Origin: Bacteroidales bacterium
GTDB taxonomy: Bacteria > Bacteroidota > Bacteroidia > Bacteroidales > F082
DNA length: 64,000 nt
NCBI GenBank assembly: GCA_029983675.1
Contig: JASBYY010000004.1
Location: 1-64,000, forward strand
Direction: 5' to 3'
Shown: in pieces, positions 18,416 through 27,142 of the stretch
How the letters are laid out: every line of letters begins with the position of its first letter
Numbering within the stretch: position 1 is the stretch's first letter
The notes under the pieces: model-generated
Seen by the model: only the letters and a program-made list of their open reading frames with translations
Databases searched by the model: none
What the model was told of the DNA's origin: nothing
Position numbers and translations under genes: made by a program

Positions 18416-19285
18416 TTATTTGATCGCGACGACCAAATAATTGGACACCTTCCAGAAGGCCTCGGTGTTAGTGATTTCAAGCGTAAGCATTTCATCTTCA
18501 CCATTAACGAGATTATAGGAACCTTCAGGATGACTTGTCATAATTGTAGCTTTTTTAGTATTCAGCGGAATGGAGGTTAAAGTTCTCCTATCAGCCTGCA
18601 CAAACACATTGCTGTCAGAGAAATTCTGGGGCTGCAACTTCTTCGATTTGAAGAGGCCACCATTTGTCAGAATACCCATTTCCACCATGTTCTTTGGAGT
18701 GGCGGCTATGTACCACACCGTGTTCATGCTGGCATCCTGCGTCTTGATCACAGCTTGCTGGGCGGCATTCTGCACACCGAGTGTCTGAATGGTGTCGTTC
18801 AGGGTGATAACTTGTTCGTTCAGAGCAGTTATCTGTTCCTTACCAGCCTGCACTTCGGCCATCAGATTATTAATGAATGTGTCTTTTTCAGCAATTTCGT
18901 TTTTCAGACGGGCAATGGTTGCTCCCAATGCCTTGGATTTTGAACCTTGTTCGTTAAGGCGTTTCTCCAAATCCTCAATTTTGGTTCTGTTTTCCTGCAA
19001 GGTGTTCTGCAAGGCGTTGATTTGCGACAAAGCGCGCTTTTTATTGCCCTCCTGGTTGTCAACCATGATAATGCCTTCAGCTGCCCGAACCTGGTCCAAA
19101 GCCTGTTCGATTTCGTTGATAGCGCTCAAGGTGGAATCGAATTCATTATTCACATTTTCGTATTGCAAGGCAATGGAATCTCTTTCTGCAAGAAGAGTCT
19201 GATACTGACGTGACTTTTCTACACATGATGTGACTCCCAATAAAAACATTGCACTTACTGCGATTATAAAAACATTCTTTCTCAT
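18416..19285 (-). CDS. coiled-coil lipoprotein
   Basis: 289 aa. Signal peptide with lipobox LLGVTSC (Cys about 21), so membrane-anchored by lipid. Residues about 25-185 are a long heptad-rich coiled coil (QNTLQENRTKIEDLEKRLN and similar). The C-terminal 100 residues are globular and beta-rich (from VWYIAATPKNMVEMGIL). I do not recognise a named family. The C-terminal domain may be a periplasmic or surface binding module; its function is unknown. It stands alone with its own terminator. Confidence 0.75.
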   Translation of the reverse strand: MRKNVFIIAVSAMFLLGVTSCVEKSRQYQTLLAERDSIALQYENVNNEFDSTLSAINEIEQALDQVRAAEGIIMVDNQEGNKKRALSQINALQNTLQENRTKIEDLEKRLNEQGSKSKALGATIARLKNEIAEKDTFINNLMAEVQAGKEQITALNEQVITLNDTIQTLGVQNAAQQAVIKTQDASMNTVWYIAATPKNMVEMGILTNGGLFKSKKLQPQNFSDSNVFVQADRRTLTSIPLNTKKATIMTSHPEGSYNLVNGEDEMLTLEITNTEAFWKVSNYLVVAIK

Positions 19286-19487
19286 AAAAATACACTTTTA
19301 ATTATCGCCCCTCATGAGAGCATTTATTATGCCAAATCATTATTTGAAATACAAATACTTGATAATTAAATATTTGCAATACTAAATCCAAAAGAATACC
19401 ACTGTGGAATTGTGTGGAAAACCGTGGCAAAACGACATTGGGATGCGGAAAAAGTGTGCATTGAAAATTTCCACAATACACATTCCC

Positions 19488-20309
19488 TTATAAATAAACA
19501 AGTTCGGTCTGCTTGAAACGCGGCAGCGGAAAGATAGAAACGTTGGGCGAAATGCCTACGCGGTGTTTCCGCAACTGCTGGTAAACCGACCGCAACGCCA
19601 ATTCAGGCGTGTTGTTGTTTCGGCTCAAATGGCAAAGCATGATGTTCTTGATGTCGGGACGGTACAATTCGGCGATGCAGTTTCCAGCCTCGGTGTTCGA
19701 CAAATGCCCGAAAGGACCGGCAATGCGCCGTTTCAAAATATAGGGATAACCGCCTTCGTGCAACATCTTGGTGTCGTAATTGGCCTCCAAGACGATGGAG
19801 TCGGATTTTTTCAGATAGCGCTTCACCACGGTATCGAGTACGCCCACGTCGGTGGCTATGGTCAGCGTGTGGTTTTCCAACCTGAAGTGGTATCCCAGCG
19901 TGCCGTTGCCGTCGTGCATCACCGGAAACGACTCGATGTGGATGTCGCATATCTCAAAAGACTGCTCCGCCTCAATGGGACGGAACAGTGTCACGTCCAT
20001 CGTCTTCGTGCTTTTACCGACAGAAAGTCCTTGCAAGCACGCGGGATGGGCATACACGGGAATATTAAAGGCTTTGGCGGTTGCCCCGAGACCTTTGATG
20101 TGGTCGATATGGTCGTGAGTGACCAATATCGCCTTGACTTGCGACAAATGGATGTCAACACGGCTCAGGCGGCGTTTGATCTGCGACAGGCTGATGCCCG
20201 CATCTACCAATACCCCTTCGTCGTGCTTGCCCACATAATAACAGTTGCCACTGCTGCCGCTGGCCAAGCTACAAAACACAAAAGGCGATAAGCACGAAAA
20301 CAGGTCCAT
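19488..20309 (-). CDS. metallo-beta-lactamase-fold hydrolase (YycJ/WalJ-like)
   Basis: 273-aa MBL-fold protein. FCSLASGSSGNCYYVG at the N-terminus and the metal motif LVTHDHIDHIKG are typical of the YycJ/WalJ group, which are cytoplasmic nuclease-like hydrolases linked to DNA repair or cell-wall control in other bacteria. ATDVG and LEANYD supply further metal ligands. The conserved core begins about 10 residues after the ATG at 20309, leaving no room for a later start. The promoter box 20314-20321 abuts this ATG, so the mRNA is probably leaderless. Confidence 0.85.
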   Translation of the reverse strand: MDLFSCLSPFVFCSLASGSSGNCYYVGKHDEGVLVDAGISLSQIKRRLSRVDIHLSQVKAILVTHDHIDHIKGLGATAKAFNIPVYAHPACLQGLSVGKSTKTMDVTLFRPIEAEQSFEICDIHIESFPVMHDGNGTLGYHFRLENHTLTIATDVGVLDTVVKRYLKKSDSIVLEANYDTKMLHEGGYPYILKRRIAGPFGHLSNTEAGNCIAELYRPDIKNIMLCHLSRNNNTPELALRSVYQQLRKHRVGISPNVSIFPLPRFKQTELVYL

Positions 20310-20313
20310 GCGG

Positions 20314-20321
20314 CAAAATTA
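20314..20321 (-). promoter_or_regulatory. -7 promoter box directly before the MBL hydrolase ATG
   Basis: Minus-strand TAATTTTG ending 4 nt upstream of the ATG. It implies a leaderless or near-leaderless transcript. Confidence 0.5.
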
Positions 20322-20356
20322 GGCGAAAAAGCGACAGGTTCAGACAGAAAGTTTCG

Positions 20357-20364
20357 TATTTTTG
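20357..20364 (+). promoter_or_regulatory. -7 promoter box of the agmatinase-family gene
   Basis: TATTTTTG, 17 nt upstream of the ATG at 20382 and divergent from the MBL gene promoter. Confidence 0.55.
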
Positions 20365-20381
20365 CCCAAAATCATACCGCC

Positions 20382-21413
20382 ATGCCAAACAACACTTTCG
20401 ATCCCAACGCAGCCGCCCTTTCCGGGTCAGGCATTTACGGACTTCCTTGCGGCTCCGATGAAGCACAAATCATCATCATCCCTGTGGAATGGGAACTCAC
20501 CACAAGTTACAACCGCGGCACCGTTGACGGCCCTGCCGCCGTGTTGGAGGCCTCCATGCAGGTGGATCTTTGCCATCACGACTATCCCGACCTATGGCAA
20601 AAAGGCATTTGGATGGACCGCTTTCCCGAAGCTCTTCGTGCCGTGCACGACAGCCTGATTCCCGTCAGCGAACGCATTATCGAAGGCATTGAGACGGGAG
20701 AAACGGAAACAAACCCGGAGCTTTTTGCTCCGATGTACCGTGACATCAAGATGGCAACGGAAAAGAAAGACGAATGGCTGCGCAGCCGTATCGCCCATTG
20801 GAAATCGAAAGGTAAGGTTGTCGGCCTGTTGGGCGGCGACCACAGCATCCCCCTCGCCTATCATCAGTATCTGCATCAGGAAGGTGTGGAATACGGCATA
20901 CTCCACGCCGATGCCCATCTTGATTTGCGAGAGGCGTTTGAAGGATTTGAGTATTCACACGCCTCGATATTCCATAATACGCTGAAATTCGGCAATGTAA
21001 AAAAACTCGTTCAAGTCGCCATCCGCGACTACTGTCACCAAGAACGTGATTTAACGGTAAGCCAACCCGAACGGATCAAGGTGTTTTATGACCGCGACAT
21101 GCGCCGCCGCCTTTATGAGGGTGAATCCTTTAAACACATTGTAGATGAAATAGTTGCAGCATTACCCGTCAAGGTTTATCTTTCCATCGACATCGATGCC
21201 CTTGACCCCAAGCTCTGCCCCAATACCGGAACCCCCGTGCCGGGCGGCATGGAATACGAAGAGCTTTGCTACCTCCTCAACCGCATCAAGGAAAGTGGAA
21301 AGGAAGTCGTTGGCTTCGACTTATGCGAGGTGTCGCCGGGCGACAATGACTGGGACGGCAACGTGAGCGCACGAATGCTGTTTCACCTCTGCGGCGTAGC
21401 GGCAAGAGATTAA
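20382..21413 (+). CDS. agmatinase/arginase-family ureohydrolase
   Basis: Binuclear manganese hydrolase (343 aa) removing urea from a guanidino compound. All metal motifs are present: GGDHSIPLAYH, HADAHLDLRE and SIDIDALDP, plus GTPVPGGMEYEE. Agmatine is the likeliest substrate because speA is in the same window, which would give putrescine. Formimidoylglutamate or another guanidine cannot be excluded. It appears to lead a short plus-strand run with the next two genes (gaps 37 and 6 nt). Confidence 0.88.
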   Translation: MPNNTFDPNAAALSGSGIYGLPCGSDEAQIIIIPVEWELTTSYNRGTVDGPAAVLEASMQVDLCHHDYPDLWQKGIWMDRFPEALRAVHDSLIPVSERIIEGIETGETETNPELFAPMYRDIKMATEKKDEWLRSRIAHWKSKGKVVGLLGGDHSIPLAYHQYLHQEGVEYGILHADAHLDLREAFEGFEYSHASIFHNTLKFGNVKKLVQVAIRDYCHQERDLTVSQPERIKVFYDRDMRRRLYEGESFKHIVDEIVAALPVKVYLSIDIDALDPKLCPNTGTPVPGGMEYEELCYLLNRIKESGKEVVGFDLCEVSPGDNDWDGNVSARMLFHLCGVAARD

Positions 21414-21450
21414 AAGACCTTTGAAATGACCATCAACAAATACTATCATT

Positions 21451-21840
21451 ATGAATACTGAGAGAATCACCCCGAGATTTATCGATACGTTGAAAGAAAA
21501 CGAGATTTTTGTTTTCGGAAGCAATTTGGAAGGCGCACATGGCGGTGGCGCCGCCCGCAAGGCCTACCGGGATTTCGGCGCACAGTGGGGTGTAGGTGTC
21601 GGCATGACCGGCCGATGCTATGCCATTCCCACCATGCAAGGCTCCGTTGACACCATCAAACCCTATGTGGATGATTTTATCGACTATGCGGCGGCACATC
21701 CCGAACTCCATTTTTTAGTCACACGGATCGGATGCGGCATTGCCGGCTTCAGCGACGAAGAGATTGCGCCCTTGTTTCAGGCAGCCATTGAAATGAAAAA
21801 TGTATCTTTGCCGTCGAGTTTTCGTGAAATAATACAATAA
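21451..21840 (+). CDS. A1S_2505-like small protein, possible macro/ADP-ribose-binding relative
   Basis: 129 aa. The N-terminal signature IFVFGSNLEGAHGGGAARKA, followed by FGA..GVGVGMTGRCYAIPT and TRIGCGIAGF, matches the small family often labelled A1S_2505 or phage-associated. The glycine-rich loops resemble nucleotide or ADP-ribose pockets. It ends 6 nt before the nicotinate phosphoribosyltransferase gene, so the two are probably co-translated, hinting at a role in NAD or ADP-ribose metabolism (inference from context only). Confidence 0.65.
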   Translation: MNTERITPRFIDTLKENEIFVFGSNLEGAHGGGAARKAYRDFGAQWGVGVGMTGRCYAIPTMQGSVDTIKPYVDDFIDYAAAHPELHFLVTRIGCGIAGFSDEEIAPLFQAAIEMKNVSLPSSFREIIQ

Positions 21841-21846
21841 ATCATC

Positions 21847-23040
21847 ATGAGAAGAATAATCAATAGCCTGTTAGACAATGATTTATATACATTTAGCGTT
21901 TGTTATGCCTATCTGAGAAAGTTTTCGCGCGCCCTCGGTCAATATACGTTCGTCGATCGCAACAACTCGGTGTATCCGAAAGGTTTCGCCGAAAAGTTAA
22001 AGGAGCAGTTCAAGATGATTGAAGAATTACGCTTGAGTGATGAGGAGCTTGGCTTCATGCGTAACAAGTGCTACTACTTCCCGAATTGGTTCTTCACGTT
22101 TTTAAAAGGCTTTTCGATGGATTCCTCCGAGCTTGACATTGCTCAGGACGAGGAAGGCCATCTTCACATCTCGGTATCGGGATATCTCTGGCGTACTGTG
22201 TTTTGGGAAATGCCCATCCTTTCGACCATTTCGGAACTCAGCCATGAACTCAGAGGCGAATTCGCCCATTACAACCGCGAACACGAATATCAGAAATCAT
22301 TCAACAAGGCTTGCCGTCTGATTGAAAACGGCGTCAAGTTCTCCGACTTCGGCACCCGCCGTCGTTTCTCATTTGAACACCAGGATATGGTCATCCAATC
22401 GTTCGTCGAGGCACAGAAAAAATACGACAAGGTGGGCTTTGTCGGCTCGTCCAACGTTTTGCTTGCCCACAAGTACAACATCACGCCCATCGGCACCATG
22501 AGTCATCAGTTTATCGAGACCTGCTCGCTGTTCGGCTACACCGAAGCCAACTATATCGCCATGGATTACTGGCAAGAAGTGTATGCCGGCAACTTGGGCA
22601 TCTACCTATACGACACCTATACGCGCGATGCGTTTTTCAAAAACTTCACCGTGCTGCACGCCAAGTTGTTTGACGGGCTGCGAGTGGATAGCGGCGACAA
22701 TGTGGAAGCCTTGGAAGCCATTATCGGCAAATACAAGGAACTCGGTATCGATCCAAGTGTGAAAAGCATTGTTTTCAGCAACTCGCTCAACGTGGACGAA
22801 GCCATTGCACTGCACCACACTGTGAACAACCGTATGAAAGACTCTTATGGCATCGGCACACACTTCACCTGCGACGTGGACAACGCTGAACCGATGAACA
22901 TTGTCGTGAAGCTCACCGCTGCAAAGATCACCGAAAAGCGCAATTGGAAGAAAGTGGTCAAACTCAGCGACGACCTCGGCAAATACACCGGCGATCCGGA
23001 GGAGATTGAAATTTGCAGGAAGACTTTACAGATTGAGTGA
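21847..23040 (+). CDS. pncB: nicotinate phosphoribosyltransferase
   Basis: NAD salvage enzyme (397 aa) that uses PRPP and ATP to make nicotinate mononucleotide. Family features: N-terminal LLDNDLYTFSVCYAYLRKF, FEHQDMVIQSFVEA, GTMSHQFIETC with the phosphorylatable His region, FDGLRVDSGDNVEALEAII, and the C-terminal VVKLSDDLGKYTGDPEEIE. It follows the A1S_2505-like gene by 6 nt. Confidence 0.94.
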   Translation: MRRIINSLLDNDLYTFSVCYAYLRKFSRALGQYTFVDRNNSVYPKGFAEKLKEQFKMIEELRLSDEELGFMRNKCYYFPNWFFTFLKGFSMDSSELDIAQDEEGHLHISVSGYLWRTVFWEMPILSTISELSHELRGEFAHYNREHEYQKSFNKACRLIENGVKFSDFGTRRRFSFEHQDMVIQSFVEAQKKYDKVGFVGSSNVLLAHKYNITPIGTMSHQFIETCSLFGYTEANYIAMDYWQEVYAGNLGIYLYDTYTRDAFFKNFTVLHAKLFDGLRVDSGDNVEALEAIIGKYKELGIDPSVKSIVFSNSLNVDEAIALHHTVNNRMKDSYGIGTHFTCDVDNAEPMNIVVKLTAAKITEKRNWKKVVKLSDDLGKYTGDPEEIEICRKTLQIE

Positions 23041-23045
23041 TAGAC

Positions 23046-23253
23046 TCACTCCTTGCCTCTGGACACTTTCGAACCTATGGTAATGAAAACACCAATAATC
23101 ACTGCGATAACAAGCATCATTAAAGAAAACAACAGCACTTTATTGCCATTGATATTTCTTCATAATAGCAAGGAAAATATAAACTACTACAGCACCTAAG
23201 TAGCCGGCAGTATGTTCCTTGAGTCCATTCTTCTGATCTTTGGATAATTGCAT
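23046..23253 (-). pseudogene. frameshifted small two-TM membrane protein (or two overlapping micro-ORFs)
   Basis: On the minus strand, a 37-codon frame (ATG at 23253) gives MQLSKDQKNGLKEHTAGYLG and a hydrophobic segment AVVVYIFLAIMKK, then stops at 23140-23142. A second frame supplies another hydrophobic segment (MMLVIAVIIGVFITIGSK) ending at 23046-23048. Removing one base from the A3 run at 23155-23157 joins them into one protein of about 67 aa with two membrane segments and a charged tail. This resembles the many small two-TM proteins of Bacteroidota. It could be a decayed gene, two micro-proteins, or a sequence error. Confidence 0.4.
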
Positions 23254-23450
23254 GATGACAAAGTTTGTTTTCCACGTGCAATAATAGGAAAATTTCCAAC
23301 GCAGGGTTGGAACCGATACTTCGTCCCATCATCGGGATACATTTCTTCGGGAAAAAGCTTCCTTGTTTTGCCTCATGAGGAATATGATTCAATCATGATG
23401 AAAATCACGCATATAGAAAAATACAAGGTTTGGATTTTCCGTTTTGCTTG
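23254..23450. other. non-coding stretch downstream of topB
   Basis: About 200 nt without a convincing frame. It contains a 7-bp inverted repeat TTCCAAC/GTTGGAA at 23294-23312, followed by TCCC/GGGA pairing at about 23324-23338, which could be a processed 3' end or terminator for topB without a U-tract. Confidence 0.35.
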
Positions 23451-25478
23451 TTATGAAAAAGTCTGTCGCCATCCACAGCCTTCTTTCCATTCCGAACAGC
23501 CGTAAGCCGTCTTTCCTTTGATGATCTTGCCCTTTCCACAGAGCGGACAAGGCTGCCCAATCAATGTGTCGGATGGTGCTAAAACACCACTTGTTTCTGT
23601 TTTTTGTGTTGCAGCAGGTTTCTTTACCGCTTTCTTTCCCGACAGTTTGCTTCCTTTGCCTGCTTTGGGCTGGACTTCGGGTGCGGCGGCTACTCGCCGG
23701 TTTCTGTTGTCGCTAATCACAGTAGCAACAATATCGCTCACCATTTTTTTCATCTCTTCCAAAAACTGGCGCGCTTCGTATTTACGCCGCTCTATTTCGC
23801 GCAGTTTCTTCTCCCAGATACCTGTCAGTTCGGCGCTTTTCAACAAATCTTCGTGTATCAGCCCTATCAACTCAATGCCCGTTTGTGTCGGGATGAGGTT
23901 TTTGCGTTCCTTGCGGATGTACTGCCGCCGGAACAGGGTTTCAATAATGGCGGCGCGTGTCGATGGTCGCCCGATGCCGTTTTCTTTCAATGCCTCACGC
24001 AACGTTTCGTCTTCCACCGACCTGCCCGCCGTTTCCATGGCACGCAGCAATGTGGCCTCCGTAAACAGTTTCGGAGGCGAGGTCTGTTTCTCAGCCAAAC
24101 TCGGCTGATGGGGGCCGTGCTCTCCTTTGACGAAAGCCGGCAAGGTTTTTTCTTCGTCCTTATCCTCCCCTTTCTCATCATCGGAGGGCTTGACGGGCTT
24201 TATCACCACGCGCCATCCCTCCTGTAGAATCTGCTTTCCCGTCGTCTTGAACGCCACCTCCTCCACTTTGCCCATCACCGTGGTGGTCGAAAAAACACAG
24301 TCGGGATAAAAGCAGGCGATAAAGTGACGGCACACCTCGTCATACACTTTCGATTCGGGCACGGAGAGGTTGCCGGGAAGCACCCCGGTAGGAATAATGG
24401 CATGATGGTCGGTGACCTTGCTGTTGTCGAACACCTTTTTGCTCTTGGGCAGTTTCTTGCCCATCAACGATGCAGTCAGTTCGGCATACGGGGTCAGGTT
24501 TTGCAGGATTTCAAGGCATTTCGGATAAATATCGTCGCTCAAATAAGTGGTATCGACACGGGGATAGGTGGTGTATTTCTTTTCGTAAAGGCTTTGAATG
24601 GTCTGCAAGGTCTGATCTGCCGAATAGCCGTATTTCCGGTTGCATTCCACCTGCAATGAGGTCAAGTCGAACAAACGCGGCGGAGCCTCCTTACCCTTCC
24701 TCGTTTCAATATCTGTCACCGTAAACTCCTTTCCAATAACACTTTGCAAATCAGCTTGGCCTTCTTCTTCCGACGGATATTTTCCTTTTACCGCTGTAAA
24801 AACGGTATCGCGATAGATGGTGGATAGCGCCCAGTATGGCGTAGGCTTAAAGTTCTGTATTTCAAGGTAACGGTTCACGACCAACGCCAAGGTAGGGGTT
24901 TGCACCCTTCCGACAGACAGCACTTGGCGGTTTTGGCCGTATTTCAACGTGTAAAGCCGAGTGGCATTCATTCCCAACAGCCAGTCGCCGATGGCACGCG
25001 AAAGACCCGCCTCGTATAACGACTGATACTCCGACTGGTCTTTGAGCGCCTCGAAACCCTGCCGGATAGAGGCTTCGGTTAGCGAAGATATCCACAGCCG
25101 TTGCACGGGACAAGTGACCTTGGCCTTCTGCATCACCCAGCGTTGTATCAACTCCCCTTCTTGTCCGGCATCACCACAGTTGACAATGCGGTCGGCCTTC
25201 TGCATAAGCGATTCGATGACACGGAACTGTTTTTCGATGGACTTCTCTCCTATCAGTTTGATACCGAAACGTTCGGGAATCATCGGAAGACGGATCAGCG
25301 TCCAATGTTTCCATTCGGGGAAATAGTCGTGCGGCTCTTTCAGAGTGCACAAATGCCCGAACGTCCAGGTTACCTGGTAGCCGTTTCCTTCCATATAGCC
25401 GTCGTGCGGCTGGGTGGCTCCCAGCACGAGGGCAATGTCTTTGGCGACACTCGGTTTTTCGGCGATGCAGACGATCAT
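23451..25478 (-). CDS. topB: DNA topoisomerase III
   Basis: Type IA topoisomerase, 675 aa from the chosen start. Toprim domain MIVCIAEKPSVAKDIALVLG with CGDAGQEGELIQRW as the acidic metal motif, DWLLGMNATRLYTLKYG, SVGRVQTPTLALV, active-site Tyr region TTYPRVDTTYLSDD and a C-terminal zinc ribbon PCPLCGKGK...CSEWKEGC. The reported longest frame starts at 25499, but those codons overlap the -7 box at 25486-25493, and MIVCIAEKPSVA is the family N-terminus, so 25478 is used. Passes single strands; a role in decatenation is likely. Confidence 0.94.
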   Translation of the reverse strand: MIVCIAEKPSVAKDIALVLGATQPHDGYMEGNGYQVTWTFGHLCTLKEPHDYFPEWKHWTLIRLPMIPERFGIKLIGEKSIEKQFRVIESLMQKADRIVNCGDAGQEGELIQRWVMQKAKVTCPVQRLWISSLTEASIRQGFEALKDQSEYQSLYEAGLSRAIGDWLLGMNATRLYTLKYGQNRQVLSVGRVQTPTLALVVNRYLEIQNFKPTPYWALSTIYRDTVFTAVKGKYPSEEEGQADLQSVIGKEFTVTDIETRKGKEAPPRLFDLTSLQVECNRKYGYSADQTLQTIQSLYEKKYTTYPRVDTTYLSDDIYPKCLEILQNLTPYAELTASLMGKKLPKSKKVFDNSKVTDHHAIIPTGVLPGNLSVPESKVYDEVCRHFIACFYPDCVFSTTTVMGKVEEVAFKTTGKQILQEGWRVVIKPVKPSDDEKGEDKDEEKTLPAFVKGEHGPHQPSLAEKQTSPPKLFTEATLLRAMETAGRSVEDETLREALKENGIGRPSTRAAIIETLFRRQYIRKERKNLIPTQTGIELIGLIHEDLLKSAELTGIWEKKLREIERRKYEARQFLEEMKKMVSDIVATVISDNRNRRVAAAPEVQPKAGKGSKLSGKKAVKKPAATQKTETSGVLAPSDTLIGQPCPLCGKGKIIKGKTAYGCSEWKEGCGWRQTFS

Positions 25479-25485
25479 AATCGGG

Positions 25486-25514
25486 CAAAAGTACGACATT
25501 TTTCAGTATATTTG
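25486..25514. promoter_or_regulatory. divergent promoter pair for topB and the CvrA-like antiporter
   Basis: TACTTTTG on the minus strand at 25486-25493 (topB, 7 nt before its ATG) and TATATTTG on the plus strand at 25507-25514 (antiporter, 25 nt before its ATG). The two -7 boxes lie back to back with only 13 nt between them. Confidence 0.6.
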
Positions 25515-25539
25515 CGCCCAAGAAAAGGACTGCTTTTTC

Positions 25540-27138
25540 ATGATCAATATTATTCTCATCGTCACTGCCGTTATCATCATCATTTCCGTGTGGCTCAACA
25601 ACATGTCGCACAAGATGGGCATACCGGTATTGCTGGCTTTCATCATTTTAGGCATGTTTGCCGGATGGAACAACGACACCATCGGCCCCGATAACTATTG
25701 GATTGTGAAAGACGTCAGCACTGTAGCCTTGATCATCATCATGTTTTATGGTGGCTTCGGCACGCGGTGGGATTCGGCAAAACCCATCATCAGGGAATCG
25801 GTGCTGCTGGCGACAGTAGGCGTGGTGTTGACTGCCGCACTGACGGGGTTGTTTTGCCATTATGTCCTCAGCTGGCAGTGGATGGAAAGTTTTCTGATGG
25901 GTTCCGTGATTGCCTCCACCGATGCGGCTTCGGTATTTTCCATTCTGCGTTCACGAAAATTAGGCTTGAAAAACCATACTGCACCTATCTTGGAAATGGA
26001 AAGCGGCAGCAACGACCCTTGTTCCTACATGTTGACTGTCATTATGATTTCCATCATGCAAGGCACAGCATCGGGCCTACATCTTGCCTGGATGATCTTT
26101 GCTCAAATCGCTTTTGGCCTGCTATTCGGCGCGCTGATTGCCAAAGGTGCCATTTTCGCCCTCAAACGGGTTGTTTTTTTAACTTCAGGATTCGACTCCC
26201 TGTTCATTCTCGGAACAGCCATATTGGCTTATTCCGTTCCGGCAGCGTTAGGAGGCAACGGGTTTTTAAGCGTTTATATCGTGGGGATAGCCTTAGGCAA
26301 CGCCAATTTTTCACGCAAAAAGACACAAGTGCACTTTTTTGACGGCGTCACCAGCCTCATGCAAGTATGCCTGTTTTTCATGCTGGGTTTCATGTCGAAT
26401 CCGACATCACTCTATAAAGCCATGCTGCCCGCATTGGCCATTGTGCTTTTTCTGCTTGTAGCCGGACGTCCGTTCAGCGTGCTTGCCATTCTTGGCTGGT
26501 CGAAAAAACACAAACGCAACCAACGCTTGTTGGTTTCCTTTGTAGGACTGCGCGGCGCGGCATCCATTGTGTTCGCCATCATCGCAGTAGCCAGCAATAT
26601 CTACTTGGAAAACAATATATTAGATGTCGTTTTTTGCATTGTTCTGCTTTCCATCGCCCTGCAAGGCTCACTGATTCCTCAGGTGGCGAAAAAACTGGAC
26701 ATGATCGACGAAAACGAAGACGTGTTGAAGACTTTTAGCGATTATAGCGAGACCTACGACGTGCAATTCAGCGGTTTTGAACTGACCGAGAAAAGCGCAT
26801 GGAGCGGAAAACAAGTCAAGGAAATAGGACTGCCAAAGAGCTTGTTGTTAGCCGTGATAATGCGCGATGGCAAGCGCATCACCCCTCGTGGCAACACCCT
26901 GTTGCGCGCCGGTGACAAAATCATCCTGTGTTCACGGTCCTACGACGGACAGGCCATGGGCGAACTGAAAGAACAACAGATTCCCGCAGGCAATAAATAC
27001 GTGGGAAAAACCTTAGACACCTGGTCGAAAGACGGACATGATCTCATTGTGCTCATCCGACGAGGCGACGATACCATCATTCCCAAAGGCAACACCGTGC
27101 TTCGAGCCGATGATTACATTGTAGTCATTGACAAGTAA
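25540..27138 (+). CDS. potassium/proton antiporter (CvrA/NhaP2-like)
   Basis: CPA1-type K+(Na+)/H+ antiporter of the inner membrane, 532 aa. About 12 membrane segments cover residues 1-390, with GSVIASTDAASVFSIL as the ion-binding TD motif and LVSFVGLRGAASIVFA near the end. Two TrkA-C/RCK-C regulatory modules follow (about 395-530; LPKSLLLAVIMRDGKRITPRG and DLIVLIRRGDDTIIPKG). The start at 25540 is chosen because the promoter box 25507-25514 precedes it and earlier codons overlap topB. It is convergent with the next antiporter, stops 4 nt apart. Confidence 0.9.
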   Translation: MINIILIVTAVIIIISVWLNNMSHKMGIPVLLAFIILGMFAGWNNDTIGPDNYWIVKDVSTVALIIIMFYGGFGTRWDSAKPIIRESVLLATVGVVLTAALTGLFCHYVLSWQWMESFLMGSVIASTDAASVFSILRSRKLGLKNHTAPILEMESGSNDPCSYMLTVIMISIMQGTASGLHLAWMIFAQIAFGLLFGALIAKGAIFALKRVVFLTSGFDSLFILGTAILAYSVPAALGGNGFLSVYIVGIALGNANFSRKKTQVHFFDGVTSLMQVCLFFMLGFMSNPTSLYKAMLPALAIVLFLLVAGRPFSVLAILGWSKKHKRNQRLLVSFVGLRGAASIVFAIIAVASNIYLENNILDVVFCIVLLSIALQGSLIPQVAKKLDMIDENEDVLKTFSDYSETYDVQFSGFELTEKSAWSGKQVKEIGLPKSLLLAVIMRDGKRITPRGNTLLRAGDKIILCSRSYDGQAMGELKEQQIPAGNKYVGKTLDTWSKDGHDLIVLIRRGDDTIIPKGNTVLRADDYIVVIDK

Positions 27139-27142
27139 TCCG

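Noticed and set aside
23120..23392. 90-aa minus-strand open frame after topB
   Set aside because: Poor composition (several Cys and Met runs) and no homology impression; a neighbouring frame holds the more convincing small membrane protein.
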